A DNA stretch of 35,206 nt from Myxococcaceae bacterium (GTDB lineage Bacteria > Myxococcota > Myxococcia > Myxococcales > Myxococcaceae): positions 1-35,206 of the forward strand of contig JADGHL010000045.1 in NCBI GenBank assembly GCA_019686135.1, written 5' to 3'. The notes under the pieces were generated by a model, which was not told the DNA's origin, ran no database searches, and saw only the letters and a list, made by a program, of their open reading frames with translations. Shown in pieces: positions 14,456-22,571 of this stretch (its first letter is position 1; every line of letters begins with the position of its first letter). The position numbers were made by a program, and so were the translations under genes.

Positions 14456-17400
14456 ATGACCGCCCCGGTCCTTCTCGTCCACGACGACATCGCCACCATT
14501 GCGTCCGTCCGGCGGTTGCTCGCGCGCGACGGGTTCGAGGTGATCCTCGCCACCTCGGCCGCGGATGCGGTCATCGCCTTCGGGCACTACCTCCCGTCGC
14601 TGGTGATCCTTGCGCCCGGTGTGGAGGGAGGCCGCGGGCAGATCGTCCTCGAAGAGCTGGCGCAGCATCCCGATCGCACGTTCGCGCGTGTGCTGCTCCT
14701 GGGCGAGTCGGTGCCGGGCTTCGGTGCGCCGGTGGTGCCCTTGCCGCTCGATGGTCGCTCCTTCCTCGAGCTCGTCCATCAGGTGATGCGCGATCCGTCG
14801 GACGGCGCGTCGTGGCGCGTGATCGAAGGCCACCGGCGAAAGACCACCGAGATCCCCGCGCTGGTGCCGCGCGCGCCCGAGGAGTGGCGGGCGACCGGCC
14901 CGCGGGAGGCAGAGAGGGATCTCGAGGAGGAGCTGCTCGGCGCCGCGAGTCAGCTGGACGAGGCCGACTGGGAACTGGCGGCGATGACGTCCGACGAGCG
15001 GCTCGCGTACCGGCGGGAACAGCTGCGCGCCCGTCAGGCGGAGGCGGCCGCACAGGCCGCGTTCGAGGAGACGCACCGCGAGGTCGAAGCGGAGGCGATC
15101 GCCACGCTGGAGAATACGCTTCCGGATCTGCAGGAGCCCTCGCCGCCGCCACCGGCCTCCCGGCCCGATCTCGACGCCGAGCTGGAGGACTTCGAGCGCG
15201 AGGTCCTGGAGGCGGTGCACGAGCGGCGGCGCCAGCGTGAAGCCCGCAAGGCCGCCCAGGCGAGGGAGGCGCTGGAGCGCGCACGTTCCGACGCCGGTCC
15301 AGGTGCCGACGCTTCGTCGCCACCCGGGCCGGTGACGGAACAGACCGACTGGTTGGGCGACGAGGACGGGGCGGCGAGAGCAGAGCGCGCCCGGCGGGAA
15401 GCGGAGGAGGCCGCGGCCGAGGAGGCCCGCCTCGCCGCGGAAATCGAAGCCCGCGCGCGCCGAGCGGCGATCGCCGAGGACTGGCTCCGGGAGGACCCGG
15501 AGATGGGCGCGAGCCTGAACTGGAACGACGCGCTGACCACGCCGGCGGCCGGTGAGGAGTCCGGAGTGCCCGCCGAAGGCGGAGGAGCGGAGTTCGAACG
15601 GGAGCCCACGTGGTCCGCGGGGGAGGGAACCGCGGCTCAAGTGGAGGAGTCGCTTTCGGTCGGCGCGGAAGAGGTTGCGCAAGCGGGCGTCGCAGGCGCT
15701 GAAGCGGAGCTGGCGCAGAGCGCGGGGGGGCCGTTCGCTGCGGAGGAAGCGGCAGCGGGCGTAGACACCGAGGCGTCGTGGTTCTCGACGCGGGAAGAAG
15801 CGGAGCGCGCGGCGGAAGCGGAGATCGCAGCGTCGGCTGAAGGTGGAGACGCTGAAGCCCAACGCGCAGCGGCGCCAGAGTGGGCCGTGGAAGAGCCGCG
15901 GCCTTCGGCAGACGAGCCAGCCGAGGAGTTGTGGTTCGCGACGCGAGGGGAAGAGAACCGCGCAGCGGAAGCGACGGAGTTCGCTGCGTCAGCTGAAGCT
16001 GAAGGCAGTGAAGCCGAACGCGTCGCAGAGGAGTTACACGCAGGAGAGGCTGCGTCGGCTGCAGAAGAGGCACGCCGTGCAGCGAGGGAGGAAGCGGAAC
16101 GGGCTGCGGAAGCGGAGATTGCAGCGGGAGCGGCGCCCTTCGCTGCGCCCGCCGAAGTTGAACGCACTCAAGCCGAACTCGAAGCGGTGCCCGAGCTGAC
16201 CGTGGAAGGGTCGCGGATTTCGGCGAGCGAGCTGGCCGAGGAGTCGTGGTTCGCGACACGACAGGATGCGGAGCGCTCAGCGGAAGCGGAGATCGCAGCA
16301 GGAGCGGAGCAGATCGCCGCGCCAGCTGAGGCAGAAGGCATTGAAGCCGAACGCGCCGCAGAGGACCTCGATGAGGCGGAGGCTGCGTCGGCTGCTGAAG
16401 AGGTACGCCGCGCGGCGTTGCACGAAGCGGAAGGGGCTACGGAAGCGGACGCAGCAGGAGCAGAGTCGTTCGCTGCGCCACCGGAAGCTGAAGGCGCTGA
16501 AGCCGACCGCGTAGTGGCGGCCGATCTGACCGCGGAAGAGTCGCGGCTTCCGGCGAGCGAGCTGGCCGAGGAGTCCTGGTTCACGGCGCGAGAGGAAGCC
16601 GAGCGCGCAGCGAGCGCGGAGCGGTTCGCTTCGCCAGATGGAGCTGAAGGCACGGAAGCCGAACGCGCCGCGGAGGAGCTCCAGACAGCGGAGGCTATGT
16701 CGGCTGCGGAAGGAACGACCCGTGAGGCATGGGAGGAAGCGGAGCAGGCTGCGGGAGCGAGGCGGATTGCTCCGCGAGCCGGCTCTGCGCATCCGGAAGC
16801 CGAGCGTGCGGCTGAGGCGGAAATTGTCCCGGTAGCGGCGCGGTTCGCTTCGGCATCTGCAGCAGACGGTTCGGCACCCGGACTGACGGCGGAAGATCCG
16901 CGACGCGCAGTCGAGGCCGAAATAGCCGAAGAAAAAGGCGCCGACGCTGGATTCGCCGCGGACGCGGAGGTGTTTTCCGCGCGCGCCGACATTGAGACTT
17001 CGGAACCTGGGCTGGCGGCGGACGCCGGGTTCGCTTCGGAAGCGATACCGGAGGGGCGGTTCACTGCGCCCGCCGAAGCAGTAGGCCCACCCGCCGAGCT
17101 GACCGCGGGTGCGGGGCGACTCTGGACGCGCGAGGAAGCGGAACGGGCGGCGGCAGCGGAGATCGAAGCGGCACGATCTTCTGCGCTCGATGAAGCAGAG
17201 GGCGCGGAGGCTGACCTGGTCGCGGACGAGGCACCACCCTCGGCGCGAGAGGAAGCGGAGCAGACTGCGGAAGCGGAGATCGACGCGCAGGGCGCGGAAG
17301 CCGGGCTGGGCGCTGCGGAAGAGGCAGACGACGGCGGCGCGGCCGACTTCGGAGCGGACGCGGCGCTCGACGAAATAGAACCCGCGGCCGAAACCGATTT

Positions 17401-19165
17401 CGCCCCTGAGCGTGAGGCCCGGCTCGCAGCCCGCGCGGCGCGGTTCGCGGCGGCCGAGCGCTCCTCCTTCGACACTTCGTCCGTGGCCGACCTGTCGCGC
17501 CAGGCCGAGCTCGAAGCCAGGCTGAAGGAGGCGGAACAGCGACGCATCGAGGCCGAGGCGCGGGCTCGCGCGGCGGCGGAGGCGCGGGCGCAGCTCGAGG
17601 CGGAGCTGGCGGCGGCGGCGAGCGAACGCGAACGGCTCGCGGCGGAAGCGCGTACCCGCGCGGCGCGCGAGGCGGAGCTCCTGGCGCTGCTGACGGAGAA
17701 GGAGGAGGCGCTCGCGGCGGCGACGGCACGTGTCGAAGCGCTCATCGCTCGCGAACGGGAGGCGTCCAACGCTGCGCAGGCTGCCCGGGAGGACGCCGCG
17801 AGGGTCAAGCGCGACACGGAACGCCGCGCGGACGAGCTCCGCGCCGAAACGGAGGCGACGATCGCGGCTCTTCGCCAGAAAGCCGAGCGTTCCGCGGAGG
17901 TCGCCCGGCGGGAGCGGGAGGAACGGGAAGCCCTGGCCGCGCGGCTGGCGCTTTTGCAGCGCGAGAGCGACGAAGCCCAGGCCCGCGCGGATGCGGCCCA
18001 GCGCCTTGCCGAGGCGGAACGGGCTCAGCTCGAAGCGGAGCAGGAGGCCCGCGGACAGGCGCTGCGCGAAGCCGCGCGCGCCCGAGACGAGGCGGAGACG
18101 GCGGCGCGGGTCGTCCACATGCCCTTCGACAGCCCGGCTCTGCGCGCGCTCGACGTCCCGCCGGCCGGCACCGTGCAGACCGAGGAGCTCGCGCGGCTCA
18201 TCCTGCGCCTGTCGACCTCCCGCGCCGAGCTCCGGCTCGATCTCCGCGTCGACGACGCGCTGCGCACGCTCTGGTTCCAGCGCGGGTTGCTGGTGGGCGC
18301 GGCGTCCTCGCTCGCGCACGAGTCGGTGCTGGCGCGTGCCCGGCGCGACGGGCTCATCGACTCGCGGCAGGACGCGGAGCTGCGTGCCCTCCGCGGAATG
18401 TCGCAGGGTGAGCTTCTGCAGCGGCTGCGCGCGCGCGGCTACCTGCGTGACCACGAGGTGGTGCCGCTGGTTCAGCGGTACACGGAGCACATCGCGCTCG
18501 AGGCGCTGGCCGAACCGAAGTCGGACTACCGCCTCGCCGACGATCCGCCGCCTCCGGGCGTCCCGCTCGCGGCGATCCCGCGGAACCCGTCCCACCTCGC
18601 GTTCGAGGCGCTCCGCCGTGCGCTCGATGGCGAGCAGGTGTTGATCGCCTCCGGCGGCCTGGGGGCGATCCCCAGGCTGCGCGAGGAAGATCTCGATCTC
18701 CGCGCCCTCACGCTGGGCGATCGCGAGCGCCGGTTCCTCGGCCTCATCGACGGAGAGACCAGCGTCGAGGAGCTGCTGCTCGCGTCCGGCCTGCGCCAGG
18801 AGACCGCGCTGCGGATCCTCGCCGCCGGCGCCGCGCTCGGCTGGTTCGAGATCGAGCCCGCTCCGGCGCAGGATGCTCCGCCGAGCGCCGAGCTCGAGCT
18901 CGATCGCCTGGAGGCCAAGTTCCGCGAGGTCCAGGACGCTGACTACTTCGCCATCCTCGGGCTCGCCCGGTCGGCGGGAAGCGACGAGGTCCTCCGCGCG
19001 TTCCAGCACCTCTCCGCGGAGTTCGATCCGCTCAAGTTCGCCGGTCACCCGGACGCCACCGTCCTGCACCGCGCCCGGGTCGTCCACGAGGCCCTGGCGG
19101 AGGCCGCTCAGGTGCTCCGGGACGATCGTCTGCGCGAGAACTACGCGCGGCACCTTCTGGATTGA
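14456..19165 (+). CDS. Giant pseudo-receiver / Ala-Glu repeat / coiled-coil / DUF4388-like / degenerate J-domain protein, 1,569 aa
   Basis: Residues 5-118 look like a response-regulator receiver domain with the acidic pair D10-D11 kept. The phosphoacceptor position is alanine (LVILAPGV, A53) and the switch lysine is missing, so it should not be phosphorylated. A charged helical section follows to about residue 330. From about 440 to 950 runs an Ala/Glu-rich region of imperfect long repeats. Residues about 1015-1220 are a dense coiled coil. Residues 1222-1355 resemble DUF4388/PATAN (VQTEELARLILRLS, then LWFQRGLLVGAASS), followed by a helical section to about 1470. The last 75 residues resemble a J domain (DYFAILGLARSAGSDEVLRAF) but carry DPL where HPD is needed. 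FrzS and AglZ, myxobacterial polarity proteins, share the receiver-plus-coiled-coil idea. There is no signal peptide. TAAGCT lies 11 nt before the ATG. A scaffold role is an inference. Confidence 0.85.
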   Translation: MTAPVLLVHDDIATIASVRRLLARDGFEVILATSAADAVIAFGHYLPSLVILAPGVEGGRGQIVLEELAQHPDRTFARVLLLGESVPGFGAPVVPLPLDGRSFLELVHQVMRDPSDGASWRVIEGHRRKTTEIPALVPRAPEEWRATGPREAERDLEEELLGAASQLDEADWELAAMTSDERLAYRREQLRARQAEAAAQAAFEETHREVEAEAIATLENTLPDLQEPSPPPPASRPDLDAELEDFEREVLEAVHERRRQREARKAAQAREALERARSDAGPGADASSPPGPVTEQTDWLGDEDGAARAERARREAEEAAAEEARLAAEIEARARRAAIAEDWLREDPEMGASLNWNDALTTPAAGEESGVPAEGGGAEFEREPTWSAGEGTAAQVEESLSVGAEEVAQAGVAGAEAELAQSAGGPFAAEEAAAGVDTEASWFSTREEAERAAEAEIAASAEGGDAEAQRAAAPEWAVEEPRPSADEPAEELWFATRGEENRAAEATEFAASAEAEGSEAERVAEELHAGEAASAAEEARRAAREEAERAAEAEIAAGAAPFAAPAEVERTQAELEAVPELTVEGSRISASELAEESWFATRQDAERSAEAEIAAGAEQIAAPAEAEGIEAERAAEDLDEAEAASAAEEVRRAALHEAEGATEADAAGAESFAAPPEAEGAEADRVVAADLTAEESRLPASELAEESWFTAREEAERAASAERFASPDGAEGTEAERAAEELQTAEAMSAAEGTTREAWEEAEQAAGARRIAPRAGSAHPEAERAAEAEIVPVAARFASASAADGSAPGLTAEDPRRAVEAEIAEEKGADAGFAADAEVFSARADIETSEPGLAADAGFASEAIPEGRFTAPAEAVGPPAELTAGAGRLWTREEAERAAAAEIEAARSSALDEAEGAEADLVADEAPPSAREEAEQTAEAEIDAQGAEAGLGAAEEADDGGAADFGADAALDEIEPAAETDFAPEREARLAARAARFAAAERSSFDTSSVADLSRQAELEARLKEAEQRRIEAEARARAAAEARAQLEAELAAAASERERLAAEARTRAAREAELLALLTEKEEALAAATARVEALIAREREASNAAQAAREDAARVKRDTERRADELRAETEATIAALRQKAERSAEVARREREEREALAARLALLQRESDEAQARADAAQRLAEAERAQLEAEQEARGQALREAARARDEAETAARVVHMPFDSPALRALDVPPAGTVQTEELARLILRLSTSRAELRLDLRVDDALRTLWFQRGLLVGAASSLAHESVLARARRDGLIDSRQDAELRALRGMSQGELLQRLRARGYLRDHEVVPLVQRYTEHIALEALAEPKSDYRLADDPPPPGVPLAAIPRNPSHLAFEALRRALDGEQVLIASGGLGAIPRLREEDLDLRALTLGDRERRFLGLIDGETSVEELLLASGLRQETALRILAAGAALGWFEIEPAPAQDAPPSAELELDRLEAKFREVQDADYFAILGLARSAGSDEVLRAFQHLSAEFDPLKFAGHPDATVLHRARVVHEALAEAAQVLRDDRLRENYARHLLD
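15776..17300 (+). repeat. Degenerate long tandem repeats inside the giant gene
   Basis: The coding DNA repeats a unit whose product contains (S/L)WFATR, EEAERAAEAEIAAGAE, AAPAEAEGxEAERAAE and ASAAEE. The WF-type landmark recurs at about 15776, 15929, 16244 and 16573, with a related one near 17117. The two best units are about 315 and 329 bp long, so the repeats are not exact and probably diverge by drift and slippage. The region is almost free of hydrophobic core residues apart from the W-F pair. Confidence 0.75.
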
Positions 19166-19196
19166 TCTTCGCCGGCTGGGTCATATTGAGGACGTC

Positions 19197-19721
19197 ATGG
19201 TGCGCGAAATCCTGATCTGGCCGGATCCCATCCTGAAGAAGACGGCGGCTCCGGTGGCCAGCGTCGACGACAAGGTCCGCAAGCTCGTCGAGGACATGTT
19301 CGAGACGATGTACGACGCGGAAGGCATCGGCCTCGCCGCGCCGCAGATCGGCGTGCTGCAGCGGGTGATCGTCCTCGACACGCGTCCGAGGCAGCCGGAG
19401 TCACGGCCCATCGCGATGATCAACCCCGAGCTGCTCGAGCTGCACGGCAAGACCACCTATGAGGAGGGCTGCCTCTCCATCCCGGGCGAGGCGGAGGAGG
19501 TCGAACGCGCGGCGGTGGTGAAGGTGCGCTACGTCGATCCGGACGGCAACGAGCAGACGCTGGTCGCCGACGGACTCCTGGCGATCGCCATCCAGCACGA
19601 GACGGATCACCTCAACGGCACCGTGTTCGTGGACCACCTCTCCACGCTCAAACGCGAGCTGATCCGCAAGCGGATGAAGCGCCTCAAAGCCGAACGCGCC
19701 GAGGTCCGTCCGCAGGCCTGA
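19197..19721 (+). CDS. def: Peptide deformylase
   Basis: The 174-residue protein carries all three deformylase motifs: GIGLAAPQ, EGCLSIP with metal-ligand Cys92, and QHETDHLNG with His134, Glu135 and His138. It removes the formyl group from the N-terminal methionine of new proteins, using Fe2+ or a similar metal in the cytoplasm. TGAGGA precedes the ATG at 19197 as a ribosome-binding site. The gene lies 31 bp after the giant gene in the same direction. A TGTGGG (19770-19775) / CCCACA (19790-19795) inverted repeat follows the gene and may weaken read-through into the next one. It lacks the usual neighbour fmt within this window. Confidence 0.98.
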   Translation: MVREILIWPDPILKKTAAPVASVDDKVRKLVEDMFETMYDAEGIGLAAPQIGVLQRVIVLDTRPRQPESRPIAMINPELLELHGKTTYEEGCLSIPGEAEEVERAAVVKVRYVDPDGNEQTLVADGLLAIAIQHETDHLNGTVFVDHLSTLKRELIRKRMKRLKAERAEVRPQA

Positions 19722-19837
19722 GCCCGAAAGAACGCCGACACTCCGGCGGGACGCGTTTTCACGTGGCATGTGGGTCGACTTAGGCCCTCCCACACCGTCG
19801 ACGCTCGCGTCGGAGTCGCGCGCTGTATAACGCGCCC

Positions 19838-20869
19838 ATGCGCCCGCTCGACCTCCGCTCCGACACCGTCACCCGCCCGTCCGCAGAGATGCGCCGCGCG
19901 ATGGCGGAGGCTGAGGTCGGAGACGACGTCTACGGCGAGGATCCGACCGTGCAGCGCCTGGAGGCGCGCGTGGCCGAGATGCTGGGCAAGGAGGCCGCGC
20001 TCTTCACGTCGTCCGGGACGATGGCGAACCAGCTCGCGATCGGCCTGCACTGCCGTCCCGGAGACGAGGTCATCGCCGAGGCGGGCAGCCACTGCCTCAA
20101 CTTCGAGAGCGGCGCGATGGCGGCCTTGTGGGGCGTGCAGGCGCGCACGGTCGCCGGAGACCGCGGCCTGTTCGACGCGGAGGATGTCACGCGACTGGTG
20201 CGGCCGATCGCCGACGTCTACCCGCGCTCGCGGCTTCTGTGCGTGGAGAACACGCACAACCGGGGCGGCGGCACGGTCTGGCCGCTGGACCGCTACACGC
20301 GCGTGGTCGAAGCGGGACGCCGGGCCGGGCTGGCGGTCCACCTCGACGGCGTGCGGCTGTTCAACGCGCAGGTGGCCTCCGGCGTCCCCGCCCGACGCTA
20401 CGCCGAGCTCGCCGACACGGTGTCCATCTGCTTCTCCAAGGGCCTCGGCGCGCCGGTGGGCTCCGCGCTGTGCGGGCCGCGCGAGCTGATCCGTCAGGCG
20501 CGGGTGCTCCGCAAACGCCTCGGCGGCGGCATGCGTCAGGTGGGCATCCTCGCCGCCGCGGCGCTCTGGGCGCTGGAGCACAACATCGACCGGTTGGTCG
20601 AAGATCACCGCAGCGCGCGGTGCCTCGCGGAGATCCTGGCGGAGCTGCCGGGTGTGCGGTGCGACGTGGAACGCGTGGAGACGAACATGGTCTTCGCCGA
20701 GTTCCCCGAGCCCGCATCGGAGGCGTGCGCGAAGCTCGCGTCGATCGGCATCCTCGCCAACCCGGAGGGCTCCACGCCGCGGATGGTGCGGATGGTGACG
20801 CACCTCGACGCACCGCTGGAGGCGATCGAAGCGGCCGCGCCGAAGCTGCGGGAGTGCTGGCGCCACTGA
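19838..20869 (+). CDS. ltaE: Low-specificity L-threonine aldolase (PLP enzyme)
   Basis: The 343-residue protein opens with [11 protein letters not shown], the hallmark of threonine aldolases. It continues with [51 protein letters not shown] and [12 protein letters not shown], where Lys201 forms the Schiff base with pyridoxal phosphate. It cleaves L-threonine or L-allo-threonine to glycine and acetaldehyde in the cytoplasm. The specificity class (low-specificity L-type) is an inference from similarity to LtaE. The ATG has no Shine-Dalgarno; TATAAC (19826-19831) ends 6 nt before it, so the message may be leaderless. It is followed 42 bp later by the M23 peptidase gene. Confidence 0.95.
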   Translation: MRPLDLRSDTVTRPSAEMRRAMAEAEVGDDVYGEDPTVQRLEARVAEMLGKEAALFTSSGTMANQLAIGLHCRPGDEVIAEAGSHCLNFESGAMAALWGVQARTVAGDRGLFDAEDVTRLVRPIADVYPRSRLLCVENTHNRGGGTVWPLDRYTRVVEAGRRAGLAVHLDGVRLFNAQVASGVPARRYAELADTVSICFSKGLGAPVGSALCGPRELIRQARVLRKRLGGGMRQVGILAAAALWALEHNIDRLVEDHRSARCLAEILAELPGVRCDVERVETNMVFAEFPEPASEACAKLASIGILANPEGSTPRMVRMVTHLDAPLEAIEAAAPKLRECWRH

Positions 20870-20911
20870 TCCGGCGCCGTCCGGGCGCGTGGTACCCTTC
20901 GGGGCGCCTTG

Positions 20912-21883
20912 ATGCGCCCCGTCTTCGCCTGCCTCGCCGCGCTCGTCTTCGCCGGCTGCGCTACGCCGCGTGCCGAGAAGATGAGCTTCGCGGAGGCGTT
21001 CGGCGACGACCAGCCACTTGTTCCGGCGCAGACACAGCCCGTCCCGCGTGTGAAGGCGAACACCCGGACGGTCGCTTCCGCACAGAGTGCCGGCGGCGCG
21101 GCCCGCGCGGAGGAGTCGCTCGAGCTCCAGGCCGAGCTGGCGCGTTTTTCCGCCGCCGCGCGACAGGCGCGCGCGCACACTCGGCGTGGCGCGCCGATGC
21201 CGCTCGTCCAGCAGGAGAACTGGAACCGCGTCCTCGACGCGATCGATCGGTTCCTGGCGCGTGCGCCCGAACAGACCGCCTCCACCGACGTCATCAGCGC
21301 GCGGGTCGCCGCGGAGGCGGAGCTGGACATGGACGCGCAGGTGTACGGCGACTTTCCCGCGCTGCTCGCCGAGCGGGTGATGGACCAGGTGACGAAGCTG
21401 GCGGTGCGGATGGCGAAGCTGCGCCGCCTCCAGGTGCGGCCTACCCGCCCGAAGCTCACGTTCGAGTGGCCGATCGAGCCCGTGGTGGTGACGAGCCTGT
21501 TCGGGCGCCGCATGCACCCCATCACCCATGTGATGAAACCGCACTACGGCGTGGATCTCTCCGCCTACGGCGGTCAGCTCGTCTCCGCGGCGGCGAAGGG
21601 GACGGTGATCCGCGCCGGCTGGCATGGGGCGCACGGTGTGCAGGTGGAGATCCAGCACCCCGGGGGAATCATCACCCGCTACAGCCACCTGAGCGCGGTT
21701 CTGGTGGAGGAGGGCACGGTCGTCGAAAAGGGCGATCCGATCGGCCTTGCAGGCACGACCGGCCTGAGCACCGGCACGCACCTGCACTTCGAGTTCTGGC
21801 GCGACGGGCGGCCGCGCGATCCGCTCGAGGAGATGGCGCAGCACTCGGACCGTGAGGCGGTCGCCGGCGTGCCGCGCAGCTGA
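20912..21883 (+). CDS. M23-family peptidase lipoprotein (cell-wall endopeptidase or activator)
   Basis: An ATG at 20912 starts a lipoprotein signal peptide ending in VFAGC (Cys16); a TTG three bases upstream is less likely. Residues about 60-165 are charged helices. The M23 domain is C-terminal, with the zinc motif HYGVD (His211 and Asp215) and HLHFE (His290 and His292), plus GTVIRAGWHGAHGVQVEIQH and RYSHLSAVLVEEGTVVEKGD. These residues indicate an active zinc peptidase that cuts peptidoglycan cross-links in the periplasm, as in the LytM/NlpD group. Since the metal ligands are complete, it is probably an enzyme and not merely an activator of amidases. TACCCT (20893-20898) lies 13 nt before the ATG. 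The gene runs into a shared terminator with hupB-type HU. Confidence 0.93.
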   Translation: MRPVFACLAALVFAGCATPRAEKMSFAEAFGDDQPLVPAQTQPVPRVKANTRTVASAQSAGGAARAEESLELQAELARFSAAARQARAHTRRGAPMPLVQQENWNRVLDAIDRFLARAPEQTASTDVISARVAAEAELDMDAQVYGDFPALLAERVMDQVTKLAVRMAKLRRLQVRPTRPKLTFEWPIEPVVVTSLFGRRMHPITHVMKPHYGVDLSAYGGQLVSAAAKGTVIRAGWHGAHGVQVEIQHPGGIITRYSHLSAVLVEEGTVVEKGDPIGLAGTTGLSTGTHLHFEFWRDGRPRDPLEEMAQHSDREAVAGVPRS

Positions 21884-21896
21884 CCGTCGAAACGAA

Positions 21897-21926
21897 AAGG
21901 GCGCCGCCTGAGGAGGCGACGCCCTT
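21897..21926. terminator. Bidirectional hairpin terminator between the M23 and HU genes
   Basis: AAGGGCGCCGCCT pairs with AGGCGACGCCCTT with one mismatch around a 4-nt loop. Read leftward (the HU direction) the hairpin is followed by TTTTCGTTT, so it works best as the HU terminator; it also separates the two convergent genes. Confidence 0.8.
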
Positions 21927-21950
21927 CGGTCCAGTGATGCGAGCCGGCGG

Positions 21951-22220
21951 CTAGAGGCTCTGCTTCAGCTCCTTCGCCGGGCGGAAGCCGATGGTCTTGG
22001 TGGCCTTCAGCTTCATGATCTCGTTGGTCTGCGGGTTGCGGATCTTCCGAGCCTTGCGGGTGCGGATCGACCAGGTGCCGAACCCGGGGTAGCTGAACCG
22101 CGCGTCCTTCTTCACGGCCTTGCCGATCGTGCCAAACACCACATCGAGCACCTCGGTCGCCGCCTTCTTGGTCAGCCGTGACTGGGAAGCCACCGCTTCG
22201 ACGAGCTCTGCCTTGGTCAT
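21951..22220 (-). CDS. DNA-binding protein HU
   Basis: The ATG at 22220 gives the expected 89-residue HU with MTKAELVEAVA at the start, GFGTWSIRTRKARKIRNPQT in the DNA-binding arm, and FRPAKELKQSL at the end. A longer frame upstream has no support. The Pro of the arm tip is present (IRNPQT). HU bends and compacts DNA and helps replication and recombination; it works as a dimer. A purine-rich GGGAGAGGGA sits before the ATG as a ribosome-binding site. It is a standalone gene with its own promoter (22268-22297) and terminator (21897-21926). The exact subtype (HupA or HupB-like) cannot be decided. Confidence 0.97.
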   Translation of the reverse strand: MTKAELVEAVASQSRLTKKAATEVLDVVFGTIGKAVKKDARFSYPGFGTWSIRTRKARKIRNPQTNEIMKLKATKTIGFRPAKELKQSL

Positions 22221-22267
22221 TGGATTTCCCTCTCCCTTTGAGCCGCGGGTCGTGCCCGCGCGGGCGT

Positions 22268-22297
22268 TTGGTAACAAATTGTTGTCGTCGATGTCAA
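22268..22297 (-). promoter_or_regulatory. Candidate sigma-70 promoter of HU with an adjacent near-palindrome
   Basis: On the minus strand TTGACA (22297-22292) is followed after 18 bp by TACCAA (22273-22268). The spacer holds the near-palindrome AACAAATTGTT (plus-strand 22273-22283), which could be an operator or simply an AT-rich opening region. Confidence 0.55.
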
Positions 22298-22571
22298 CGC
22301 ACCGGCGCAGCCGGATGCGGAAAATCGGCCCCGCGGGCATGTATTTTTGACCTCAAAAATTACAGCTGCCGGCCTGGGCGGGATCCGGCCGCTTCCCTCG
22401 GAAAACGGCCCGCCTGGAGTCCCTGTTCTGATCGTCGTGGATCAGAATTGTCAGCAAATTCGATCAGTTGTGCGTGGCTATGTGATCGAAATGACTCGCG
22501 ATGATGTTCGACGCGCGGATCAAACACGGCGGGTATCCGCGATCAGCCCTGGCGGCTAGGCTCGGGCCGGG
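22298..22571. other. Palindrome-rich, GATC-rich intergenic region between HU and the beta-helix gene
   Basis: Between the HU promoter and ATG 22572 I see three good inverted repeats. ATTTTTGA/TCAAAAAT spans 22343-22360 (2-bp spacer), TTCTGATC/GATCAGAA spans 22426-22447 (6-bp spacer), and TTCGATCA/TGATCGAA is at 22459-22466 and 22483-22490. There are seven GATC sites between 22382 and 22544. A 70-codon frame (22347-22559, TTG start) passes through and has a protein-like piece (VLIVVDQNCQQIRSVVRGYV), but it has no ribosome-binding site and I do not call it a gene. A TAGGCT hexamer (22557-22562) ends 9 nt before the next ATG. The region is less GC-rich than its surroundings. Confidence 0.6.

Noticed and set aside
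16168-19153. Long minus-strand frames opposite the giant gene
   Set aside because: They mirror the Ala/Glu repeat as Ser/Ala/Arg-rich sequence with no domains; the plus frame has coiled coil, DUF4388-like and J-like features.
22347-22559. 70-codon plus-strand frame upstream of the beta-helix gene
   Set aside because: Part of it reads like protein, but it has a TTG start, no ribosome-binding site and overlaps several palindromes; kept only as an observation.
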